64,000 nt of DNA from Nectonema munidae (taxonomy: Eukaryota > Nematomorpha > Nectonematoida > Nectonematidae), in the NCBI GenBank assembly GCA_030549495.1, contig JAUIRK010000072.1:141093-205092 (forward strand), read 5' to 3'. The notes beneath the pieces are model-generated. The model was not told the DNA's origin. It saw nothing but the letters and a program-made list of their open reading frames with translations, and did no database searches. Positions 24,493 to 35,700 of this stretch are shown piece after piece; positions within the stretch are counted from its first letter, which is position 1, and each line of letters opens with the position of its first letter. The translations under genes were made by a program, and so were the position numbers.

Positions 24493-25689
24493 TTGGAGAT
24501 CAGGCACATCCCCCCCCCCCCCCCCCCCCCAAAAAAATAATTTTCTATAAGTAAGAGTTGCTGCTTATTTATTAAACATGTATGATGATCGCATTATAGA
24601 ATATAATGATCATTCGAATACATGATAATGTAAGATAAGAGAATAAAAGAAAGAATGCAGACTTTCGAATCAATCAAACATCATGCCAAGCTGCTCTGAA
24701 AGTTTTTCTCTTCCGCTTTCTTTGCTAAAACTCAATCATTCACTCAAGCTCTATTTTTTCACTCAACCCCTATTCTCTTGTTTAAACTCTCCTATGTCAT
24801 TCAGCTCTCTCCTCTATAGTGAGATAGCTAGGCTGGACATGAGGGGCCGTGCCCACTCTCCTATGTACCACATGGTGCCCCCATGCATCTTATGCGATAT
24901 CAGTTTTCGAAAATTTCTTCAATGAAAGGATCAAGAAAGTATAAATAATTTTGCTCAAGTTTTTTGTTTTTAAATTGTTTTATTTAGTTTTTCACAATGG
25001 AGTATTCATAAAAATGCCCCCATAGTTCTGCCCCATAGTTAATAAAAATATAATATCGAAACAAAATGTTTCAGTTGCTAAAAATGTACTTAATCTATTT
25101 ATAACAGCTGTCAGAATTTAATTTGTGGACAAAAATATTCCAAAAAAACCTAATGATTTTCTTTTCTCGTATACTTTGATTTATGTTAGTTTAAATAATT
25201 TTTTAATGATTTTGTGTTTTTAGACCTAAATAATTTTATAAAAAGTGATTAAATTACCATTTTTGTATAATATGATTCTTTACAATAACAAACACAATTG
25301 TGAAAAAACACAAGTGCTACAAAATCACCCTATAAGGGTTAGCTACTTAACCCTATTAGTGCTGGAGGTGGGGGCGTTAAAGCGCCCCTCCCCCCTTCGC
25401 TAAAAAATTAATTGTAGAAAATTGGCTGAATCATATCCCTTCAAATTTTGTGACTTTTCCTAAAATCGCTAGCTGCATCTTTTGAAACCATTTTCATGGT
25501 AGTTGGATGACCCTTTTATGTCCAAAACTGTCAATCAAAATTAAAAATTTTCAGCAAAATTTTGACATTATCTGTACTTAACCTTATAACTTAAGATCTA
25601 TATTATATAATCCCCTAAAATATATACAGTTTGAAACAAATAACACTTTATATATTTAATTTTTTCAATAATCCTGGCTACTTTTTAGA

Positions 25690-26340
25690 AAATACCAATC
25701 AAAATTTTGATTGATCAAAAATATACCTTCAAATTTTACATAAAATATATGTTTTTATACTAAATCGGTCATGCTGTTTTCATTTCTGGACTAATTTTTT
25801 TACATTTAGGATGTGAAAACACCTATAAGTGTTAATCAAATTTGCGGTTTACTTCTAAAAATTGTCTCCAAAAACATTCATTTAAATTTTACAATTAAAT
25901 ATATGTTTTTATACCAAATCAACCATGCTAGTTTCATTTATGGACTCAATTTTTGAAGTTTGAATTTGAAAATACCTATAAGTATCAATCAAATTTGCGT
26001 TTAGTTCTAAAATTTGTTTCCAAATATATTGATTCAAATTTTAAATGAAATATATGTTTTTATAGCAAATAGATCATGATGATTAAATTTCTGAACAGTT
26101 TTCGCATTTAGAGTATTTACTGCTAGTGTCAATCAAATTTGCGGTTTATGTCTGAAAACTATATCGCAAAATATTCTCTCTAATTTTACATGAAATATAT
26201 GCTTTTATACCAATTAGACCATGATCATTTTTGCATTTAGAAGTTTTAAATGTCTGAAAGTGTCAATCAAATGTTCGATTAACGTCTAATATCTACAGAA
26301 ATATTTTTGAAATTTAAATAAAATATCTGAAAGCTCTTTT
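25690..26340. repeat. Degenerate tandem array A, unit about 145 bp
   Basis: The words TCAATCAAATTTGCGGTTTA and AAATATATGTTTTTATACC recur four times at spacings of roughly 140-150 bp, with strong divergence between copies. It is older than array B beside it. Confidence 0.65.
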
Positions 26341-26357
26341 TAAAATTTTCTTTTTAA

Positions 26358-27620
26358 GATGAGCTGTGATATATAAATCAATGTTTTGATAACTTTAATT
26401 GATTTTTATAAAAAAAAAAAGAATATCACAGCTGAATTCAGCATGCTTGAAAATGGGTTATTAAAAAACATTATATAATTATTTAGATAAAAAGTTTCTT
26501 TTTTGAAATGAGCTGTCATATGTAAATCAATTTTTTGACAGGTTTGATTGATTTTCATAAAAATGAATATCACCACTGAATTCAGCATATTTGAAAATTG
26601 GTATACATGTGTAAAAAACTTTATATTTTGATAAAAAGTTCATTCTTGAGATGAGCTGTCACATTTAGATCAATTTTTTGATAGGTTTGATTGATTTTCA
26701 TAAAAAATGAATATCACAACTGAATTCAGCATATTTGAAAATTGGTATACATGTGCAAAAAACTTTATATTTAGATAAAAAGTTCATTCTTGAGATGAGC
26801 TGTCACATTTAGATCAATTTTTTGATAGGTTTGATTGATTTTCATAAAAAATGAATATCACCACTGAATTCAGCATATTTGAAAATTGGTATACATTTGC
26901 AAAAAACTTTATATTTAGATAAAAAGTTCATTCTTGAGATGAGCTGTCACATTTAGATCAATTTTTTGATAGGTTTGGTTGATTTTCATAAAAAATGAAT
27001 ATCACCACTGAATTCAGCATATTTGAAAATTGGTATACATGTGCAAAAAACTTTATATTTAGATAAAAAGTTCATTCTTAAGATGAGCTGTCACATTTAG
27101 ATCAATTTTTTGACAGGTTTGTCTGATTTTTATAAAAAATAAATATCACCACTGAATTCATCATATTTGAAAACTGGTATACATGTGTAAAAAACTTTAT
27201 ATAATTATTTAGATAAAAAGTTACTTTTTAAGATGAGCTGTCACATTTAGATCAATTTTTTGACAGGTTTGATTGATTTTCATAAAAAATGAACATCACC
27301 ACTGAATTTAGCATATTTGAAAATGGGTATACATGTGTAAAAAACTTTATATACTTATTTAGATAAAAAGTTTTTTTTTTTGAGATTAGCTGTCACATTT
27401 AGATCAATTTTTTGACAGGTTTGATTGATTTTCATAAAAAATGAATATCACTACTGAATTTAGCATATTTGAAAATGGGTATACATGTGTAAAAAACTTT
27501 ATATTTAGATAAAAAGTTCCTTTTTGAGATGAGCTGTCACATTTAGATCAATTTTTTGACAGGTTTGATTGATTTTCATAAAAAAAATGAATATCACCAC
27601 TGAATTCAGCATATTTGAAA
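26358..27620. repeat. Tandem array B, unit 144 bp, about nine copies
   Basis: The word GATGAGCTGTCACATTTAGA starts at or near 26,358, 26,506, 26,650, 26,794, 26,938, 27,082, 27,232, 27,384 and 27,528. The spacing is 144 bp in most steps and 148-152 bp in the others. Each unit contains GGTTTGATTGATTTTCATAA and ATATCACCACTGAATTCAGC. Middle copies are almost identical. Single diverged monomers occur at about 1,890-2,020 (reversed) and 13,114-13,169. Confidence 0.9.
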
Positions 27621-27989
27621 TATATATATAACATTAAAAATATTTATAAAAACTTATTAATATCTGAGAAAAATGGGGGGGGGGGGGCACTTTACGCCCC
27701 TCCCCCTTGAGCGGACAAAATTTGCCCATGTTTGCTTTTGATGCTTATAAAAACTTGAAAATATCAAATAAACTCTCATTCTTTATGCCTCCTATTATTT
27801 TGAAATTATTCTGAGAACAGACGGTTCCATTTTAAAATAGTGAAAATTGCTTTATTAGTTTATTTTGATTCCTTTCTCTCTTATGTTAATTATGTAGCAA
27901 ATTTTTCAATTTTGAGTAAAAGGTAATGTGCAACGGGTGTATTTTCATTAACAAGGCATGTACCGCTTATGTCAAACTATGAACAAATT

Positions 27990-28070
27990 TGTATCGATGA
28001 GGAATCGAATCCAGAGGCTTCCGTACTTAGTTCATGATCTCAACCAACCTGCCATGCCACCCATAGAGTA
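27990..28070 (-). repeat. tRNA-derived SINE head inside hAT copy 1
   Basis: On the minus strand a box A-like TGGCATGGCAGGTTGG (28,058-28,043) is followed about 35 bp later by a box B-like GGATTCGATTCC. This is the layout of a pol III promoter from a tRNA. The same segment is in copy 2 at about 35,816-35,895, so the SINE was part of the family before the copies separated. Confidence 0.6.
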
Positions 28071-28893
28071 TTCTGTAGGGGATACGCCAAATTAGTTTCC
28101 AAAAAACTTAAGTTATGTTGTAAAATTTTTTAGTTTTTGTTGAAGCTGTATAACTTTTTCTGATAGACTTTTTTTTCATTAAAAGTTATTATAAAAGGCA
28201 AATCATTGCAAAATGTTAAAAGTTATTTTACTTTTTGTAGCTTGCATCAATTTAGCTTTTAAACTATTTTTAAATGATGCTGAGAAAAATGAAATAATGC
28301 AAACTTAATTTATTGTTTTATTTTTCTTTGCACAATTATAACTTCATTGTATACCCTTACCCCTAAATCAATCACATTTTTTCATATAAACATCGCAGGG
28401 TGTCTAGTAGACTCTTTGCCTTCAGAGTACATTCACTCATATAAAACTATCCAAGTTATTTGTTTTCAGTTGTTTTCTCTATGAATCAAATATCCTTTCA
28501 TCAATTCCTGTAATGTGCCTGGTAGACTACTTCATTTTCAAATGGAAAGCCTATTTCACCCCCCCCCCCCAACAATTTTGGATTTTTTTTAAACTAGTGT
28601 ATATTCTGCAAATTTAATTAAAATATTTTCGCTGGAAGTATACTATTTAAATTCACCAAATTTGTAAAAAAATATAAAGTAGTCTTATAAATTTAGGACT
28701 TTAGGTATGCGCTGAATACACTCTATTTTAAAGGATGGCTTGAATATTTGCTCTCCCATGGTATTTTCAGACCACTAATTTTGAAAATTGCAATAAAAAA
28801 ATTTCGCCACCAATAATTTCGAGGATGTGCGCCCCTGTTGGAGATATGTAATATACATAACTATAGTAACCTGTCTATGTAAAAATTTTTCAC

Positions 28894-29204
28894 GATATTA
28901 AATAATATATTTGTTAAATAATCAAAATAAAATTCTGTAATCAAAGAATCGAAAAATGTTTAAATCAAAAAATATTTATTCTTTTTAAATATATGGTTGG
29001 CTACCCTTACTTTTAGTTTCGCATATGCATGATTTGGTAAAAATTATTAGAGAAACCACGTTTATCTTTCTATTCTAAAAGTAACGCGAGCCAACGATAT
29101 ATTTAAAAGGAATAAATATTTTTTGATTTGAACATTTTTCGATTCTTTGATTACAGAATTTTATTTTGAATATTTGACAAAAATTATTTAAAATAACTTT
29201 TCTA
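28894..29204. mobile_element. Foldback MITE with arms of about 100-130 bp
   Basis: The left arm (28,894-29,018) and right arm (29,072-29,204) are near-perfect inverted copies, for example AATTCTGTAATCAAAGAATC against its reverse complement at the right. The loop of about 50 bp contains GCATATGCATGA. It could form a strong hairpin in RNA or single-stranded DNA. It starts just after the right end of hAT copy 1. The family is shared with 21,370-23,345. Confidence 0.85.
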
Positions 29205-29776
29205 ACATCGTCTCCCTGAATGAGATATATCAAATCTTAAATCTAGCAAAATGTGAACAGAAAGTTGAACATTGTCTCCCTAGTCATTTGTACATGGAAT
29301 AGAAACCATCGTGGTATACAGGTTGGAGATGACACTCAAGTGGTCTACCCGCGTTCAACCGTACAGGTTATAAGATATACATATATCACTTTTTTTCGAA
29401 ATATTTAATGTTTAATATCTTTTTCAAAAGTTGTTCAAATTTTTTGAAATTTTGATATAAGGTTCCATTTTTATATCTTTCCAGCTATGCTAAAATCAGT
29501 CAGTCTACATTGTGTCGAAAAAAGATATAATCTCTCCAAATTTTAACAAAAAGATATATATAGTAGGCGCACGCTTCTTCAGCATTAAAAATGCCTCCGA
29601 AGCTTGGTCAAGCTATCGATATATATACACTTTATTCATAGATAAAATATCGCGTAAACTTTAATGTAGCGAGTTGAAAGAAGAGTTTAGAGTTTTCTGT
29701 TTTTGTCAAGAAATGAAATGACAGGAAGGGTGGAAGGCGTGTGCATGCGTAGCAAAGGAAGAGGGAAAGATCTTTC

Positions 29777-32700
29777 TCAAAATTTGTTGGACTCGAGCAA
29801 GTCTTTAGCTTCGTTGATTTTCGCAGCGATGTAAGGAGATCCGTCTTAAATGTAAACAACGGTAGAAGTGAGAGTCGTGCATTTCACTGTATCCACGTGT
29901 GTGCCATTCTTTATCCTCCTACAAAATGAGACCCAGAGATTAAGTTTGATGAGTCTTTTTAGATGATAAATCTAATTCTGGAAGGAAAAGAAATCAAGGG
30001 TTGAAAATGTGTTTCAGAGAAAAAATGAAAGCAAAAACTATCAAGTAAATTTTAAGCTTTGTGCATACCCCCCTCTCTTTACGAGTTAAGAAAAAAGTTG
30101 GTTTTAAAGCCATAGTTAAAACTGTCGATATACACTATGTAAGAAGAAAACTAAATAGATTTACTTTTTTAGATTGAAATACTCTTGATGCTAATAGATA
30201 CGAAATCTAGCAACTATAAATAATGCTGTTAATTCGATATCACGATCGATTACGCTCTGAAAAAATGAGACTAGCCTCGTAAAAGTGTATGGAGAAATGA
30301 TCAAAAAACAAGCAAAACTTTCTCTTAGGAATTAAAATGTGAACATAAGTAGGAATATAGTGACGCTTGGTTACTATGTTTTAAGCTAAGGCCCCAGTCC
30401 TAACTTCGAGCAGATAAAGAAGCAGCTCTAAAATTGTTCCCAAATTTATCAAATTTGTTTATGATGAAAATTAAGACTCTCATTGAATTTACAATATATA
30501 CGAAGGAGCATTGATCAAATTCGTTATAAAAAAGTATAAAATTAAATAGACTGGAAAATCCAGCTATATTGAATAAAAAAGTAAACAGTTATGGTACAAA
30601 CTTCTTTGATGCAAATTTTATAAAACGTAATATCTCACCTCATCAGGGCTTCTTCAGACAATAACATACGAGCATAAATATTTGTATATGTGTAACTGCT
30701 CTTCACTCAATTTTTACCAAAGGCAGCCAATCACAATAGCCCTATTCTTAATTCGGAAAATTTTACGGAGATGTATGTAAAAGAAAATAACATATGCCAG
30801 AAGCAATACGCATCAGAGATATAGTAGAACGCATAAGAAAATAATGGGCACATTAAGTATAAAGAAAGAGCGTGGGAACAAAAGGAGTGGTGGATATAAG
30901 CTAAGGAAAAGTCCGTTATCATAGTCCTGGGTACGGGATAAGTTTTGGAGGGAAATGATGGCGAACAACGTACCAACTTCTACCGCGATATTGACTATTT
31001 AGTACAGGTGGCTCTTCCTTAATCTACTATTCTTCTTTTATATGCTTCTCAGTATCGTATCTGCAAAATTGGAATACTTTTAATGAAATGTGATCAAGTG
31101 AAAAATTAGCTCCTCCATGATAGTTAAAAAAGACCACGGACCGATCACAATACCAACTCTGGAACCTGTTCAAAACTTGTATATCACATCTAAAGCAAAC
31201 CAATCAAAAAGTACTATTGTAATTTATGTGCATTTCATTTGTAGTTCATTCAAATACATGTGGGCCATGTATGTTGCCTTATAAACTTTTTTTATATTAA
31301 AATAAAGAACAGATTTATATCCTTGCTAATTTTTTAATTAAATTATTTTGTTTAACTATACATGACTTTGTACTTGCATTTTTGAATTTGCATGTTTCTA
31401 AGTTGAAAGTAAAATATTCTGCAATAATTTTTATTGAAAAACTTTAAATATAATTGTAGGAGTGCGGCCCTCATGAGAACACAAACTCACTCCTTTGGCC
31501 CTCGTGGGACTCCGAGTTTGACATACCTGTGGTAGAAGGTTAATGGCTTTTTGATTTTTTTTATCACAAAAGAGGAAATTTTACATTAAAATATTTAATT
31601 CCAGGTTTTATATGTAAACGTGATGAAAGTATTACATTTGATGCAACTAGTCATCAATTTTCAAAGTTTGTCTGAGTAGTAGTTAGAATTTCCTACTTGA
31701 CAAATTGATTGCAGTAAATGAACAAAATGTAAGACTTATCAAATTCCTTAAATAGTAATATTTCTTAGTAAAATGATGCTATATTATATTTTCAAAACGG
31801 CAGCTAATCATTTTAACAGAAAGTTTTACTTTCTAAAGATTAATAAAATATGCTTCCATTTTTCATTCAAATAAATAAAAATTGCATGCAAGCACGCACA
31901 ATCACAAATTTTTGGAGGAGGGGCAAAAACTAAGATTTTTGCTTTTAGTAAAAGACTTTGATTCAACTCTCAAGACAAATATTCCATAAATCTTAAATAG
32001 AAGTTAAACATTTAGATTTAAGTCGGAAAATCACTGAAGTTCCATGCAAAATCTGTGAAGTAATAATTTTTCACGCTTTGTGCATAAAGCGCTCCTCCCT
32101 CTCTCTAGCTGGCCTATCTTCCTCTGTGTTACATTTTCTCTTTCACTTTTCTTACTCACCAAAGTAAGAAAGACATCTACGCCAATATATATCACTTACG
32201 CTGGGAAACAATTTATAAAGAGATGAGGAAATTCAATGTTTTATTTGAATTAACTGAGCCACACATGGTCCATCATTACTATTTGGTAATATTAACTCGG
32301 GCATTTTATTAGCACATAAGTCAGTACTATTATTTTCACATGTGTGGATTTTCCCACAATCATTCTCGCCCTCACTTATTGCATTTAGTGCTGTAATTAG
32401 AATATTCTCTTTACTATACGTTTATCCTTTAAGTTTATACATTTAAGTTTTCTACAGCTTCAAATTTCAAAGAACAAATTTTTTCTCTAAAATTTTAAAA
32501 TCACATGAAAATATTAATATTTACAGACAGCCAACCAAAATCTATAAATTCATTTTCTAAAATTTAGTTTTTACTACTTTAAGTCTTAGAAGGTTTTTGA
32601 AAGAGGTTTTTAAAAATTAATAAACTACATTTTTAGAAAAATATTTTGAAAGATATTGCTAATAAAAAAGCTAGAAGAATCTTTTTCTAAAGGAGTATAT

Positions 32701-35700
32701 GTAATTGCCTACTTTGCCCCTCTTAATGTTAAAAGTAAAGCAATAAAAGTATCCATAGTGGCTTAAAAAATTTTTTAATGTCTTTTTTCTAGTTTTTTTT
32801 ATATTAAATATAAACACGGATAAATTTTACTATGTAGAGTTGAGGGCCCTCTATCAGAATTATAATTGCGCCCGCAATTCCCAGCATCGGCTCTGAGATT
32901 GATGACTATTTTTTTAATTGCTCCCAAGTAAGCGGACATTTCTGTTTTTTGTGGACTGTTTACCTTAATGTTTTAACTGTTTTGGGATCATATGAAGAAC
33001 AACCAACCCAACAATTCTCGGGTGGCTATTCTTCAGAAGAGAGATTTTTAGGGTGGCTATTCTTCAGTTGAGTTTTATATTTATTTAAACTTTGAAATGT
33101 GTATTGTATAATTAAATTCCCAGCGTATACTAAACAAAGTGTTTTAATCGGATTACACTGATACTGATTTCCTGAAAACATAATATACTAGTAAATATTT
33201 AATTTTATAACACTGTATAATCTTGAAACAATATCCTGCTTTGCAAGTCAGCTATATAATAATATAGATGTATACTTACTGTTTATTTTTTTTAATTCTT
33301 CTCACAAAATGAATTTTCAAGATTTTATTTTGCCTTTACTAAATCAAAATTTTAATATTTTAGTTTTTACTAAATAAATTTTTTTAATTTTGCTTCAGAT
33401 AAGATAATTGTTCTTACAGATAAGAACAGCCAATCAGCAAAGCAAATCGAACATGATTGACGTGAATATATTTTGACTTGTCGTGAATTTATTTCGTCTG
33501 TGTTATTAAGTAAAATTAAGTTCATCATGTTTTATCAAGGATATACATATTAATTAAAAAGACAAACCCTGGTAAATACCTATTTTTATATATATTTCAA
33601 GATATTTTATTTTATTTAAAAGGCCTTATAATTTTCAATAAATATCCAAATCAAACTATTAAAAAAAAGTTGAACATAACCACGCGATTGAAGATCCTGA
33701 AATTCAGAGCTTCAATCAAAACATCAAAAAGGAAGCTAGAGACTCATATAAAACCACTTCTACAATTTATTTGTAAGATGACCTTTAAATTTAATATATA
33801 ATTATTAATTTTATAATTTTTAGAGATAACATTAACCCATTAATGCCCAGCCTATGATTCCATCTGATAAAAAATAAAAAACTATTGTTTTATTCATCTA
33901 TTTACATTGAATATCAACCTCTAGGTAAAAAATTTTTTTTTCTTCTATATGTTCTCGAAAAATGCTCGTATACATATCAGGGGCGCACATCCGGGGGCGA
34001 GGGGGGGGGGGGGGGGGCGACCGCCCCCCCCCCCCCAATAATTTTCATAAGTAAGTAAGATATAAGCTGCTTGTTCATAAAACATGTATGCAGACTTTCG
34101 AATCAATCAAACATCACATGCCAAGCTGCTCTGAAATTCCTATCGCATTTTTCCTATCGAACATATTTTACAGACGATGCGTGAGAGCTATATAATAATA
34201 ATCCATTGCTTCAATATGCACACAATAATTAAGCAATGTTTATCACAGTGTCTCGTAGTATTTTTGAGCAAACACATGTTGATGATCCACTAGATTTTCT
34301 CATCTTCTATCACTGTGATTCTCTTTCTCTCTCCTCTGTTTTTCTCTTCCGCTTTCTCTGCTAAAACTCAATCATTCACTCAAGCTCATTCAAACTCTCT
34401 TCTTTCATTCAGCCCTCTTCTCTTATTAAGCTCTCCTATCTCATTCAGCTCTCTTCTCTCCAGTGACGTAGCTAGGCTGGGGCATGAGGGGCCGTGCCCA
34501 CACTCCTATGTACCGCATGGTGCCCCCATGCATCTTATGCGATATCAGTTTTTGAAAATTTCTCCAATGAAAGGATCAAGAAAGTATAAATAATGTTGCA
34601 CAAGTTTTTTGTTTTTAAATTGTGCCCCTTCTATCAATTTTTTTTGGCTACACCACTGCTTCTGTCTAATTTGCATTTAGAGTTAAATTAAAATAGTTTT
34701 CAATCGTTACAATTTTATATCAATGAATATTGTTAGACTCGCGCTAAGAATTTTTTTTCAAAAGTCATAATCTTTATCACCACGTTTGCTACATTTTGTA
34801 ACATTTGAAAACTTTAATTTTTTCAAGTAAAGAAATTTTTTTCAATAGTTATTTGGGAATGAATATTTTGACTATCTATTCAGTTTAAAAGCAAGAATAC
34901 TCTATTTGCTTAATATTTGAGCAGCGATATTTTTTATAATGTTCGATTGTTAAATTTTATAAGTAACACTGTACATAATCAAATCACTTTTTTTAAGAAA
35001 ATTTGTTGATTATTATAATAAAAATATAATATCGAAACAAAATGTTTCAGTTGTTAAAAATGTACTTGATCTATTTATGACAGATTTTATTTGTAGATAG
35101 AAATATTCAAAAAAACGCAATGATTTTCTTTTCTCGTATACTTTGATTTATGTTAGTTTGGTCCTCGGACATTTCGCCCCATTATTTTCATAAGACAGTT
35201 CGTCCCATGGACAATTCGCCCCATTATTTTCATAAGACAGTTCGTAGCATGGACAATTCGCCCCATTATTTTCATAAGACATTTTGTTTCATGGACAATT
35301 CGCCCCATTATTTTCATAAGACATTTTGTCTCATGGACAATTCTAAAAAATTAAGAGATAAATTGATTAATTTGAAATAATTTAATAGAAATAAAATAAA
35401 CAAGGATATAAAATTTTTTAATAATTTTACACACACATAATAAGCAAAGATGGATGAAACTAATAGCCTATGAGACAATTTGTCAGGGGGCGAAATGTCT
35501 GTCGACCGTTATTTAAATAATTTTTTAATTATAAGGGCTAGCTACTTAAACGTTGGCTTTTGCTGTTTATAAAAATTTGAAAATATCAAATAAACTCTAA
35601 ATCTTTATGCCTCCTATTATTTTGAAATTATTCTGAGAACAGACGATTCCATTTTAAAATAGTGAAAATTGCTTTATTAGTTTATTTTGTTTCCTTTCTC

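Larger units (their letters stand above)
25351..27726. mobile_element. Insertion in hAT copy 1 built of satellite-like arrays
   Basis: Copy 2 reads from ...TAGCTACTTAA straight to CGTTGGCTTTTGCTG, while copy 1 has about 2.4 kb between the matching points. The left edge is TTAA followed by CCCTATTAGTG, suggesting a piggyBac-type TTAA target. Each edge has a G/C palindrome (GGGCGTTAAAGCGCCC on the left, GCACTTTACGCCCC on the right). There is no coding. The inside is two tandem arrays (25,690-26,340 and 26,358-27,620). Confidence 0.7.
24501..28837 (+). mobile_element. Long non-autonomous hAT, copy 1, TSD TTGGAGAT
   Basis: The perfect 8-bp duplication TTGGAGAT lies at 24,493-24,500 and 28,838-28,845. 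The ends are CAGGCACATCC with a long C tract on the left and GGATGTGCGCCCCTG on the right, forming terminal inverted repeats. It is the same family and orientation as 33,978-37,195, with long stretches of near identity (for example the words around 24,670-24,960 and 27,730-28,770). No transposase is encoded, so it was mobilised in trans. It carries a tRNA-like SINE segment and a 2.4-kb later insertion. Confidence 0.9.

Noticed and set aside
24683-24925. 80-codon frame in hAT copy 1 (and 92 codons at 34,315 in copy 2) as a conserved gene
   Set aside because: It is conserved only because both lie in the same transposon family; the sequence covers a nested MITE end and low-complexity CT-rich DNA.
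26358-27620. Regular repeats as a CRISPR array
   Set aside because: The units are contiguous 144-bp monomers with no spacer/repeat alternation, and the DNA is eukaryotic. It is a satellite-like tandem array.
28894-29204. Rho-independent-type terminator or microRNA precursor
   Set aside because: The arms are far too long and the family is dispersed and can be interrupted by a LINE, which fits a foldback transposon.
33834-33850. Another piggyBac element (TTAACCCATTAATGCC)
   Set aside because: Only one end-like word was found, with no partner end or coding nearby.
35150-35380. 76-residue open frame with a 14-residue repeat (DNSPHYFHKT)
   Set aside because: It is a by-product of the 42-bp minisatellite being divisible by three, and lies inside a MITE with inverted ends and an empty counterpart site.
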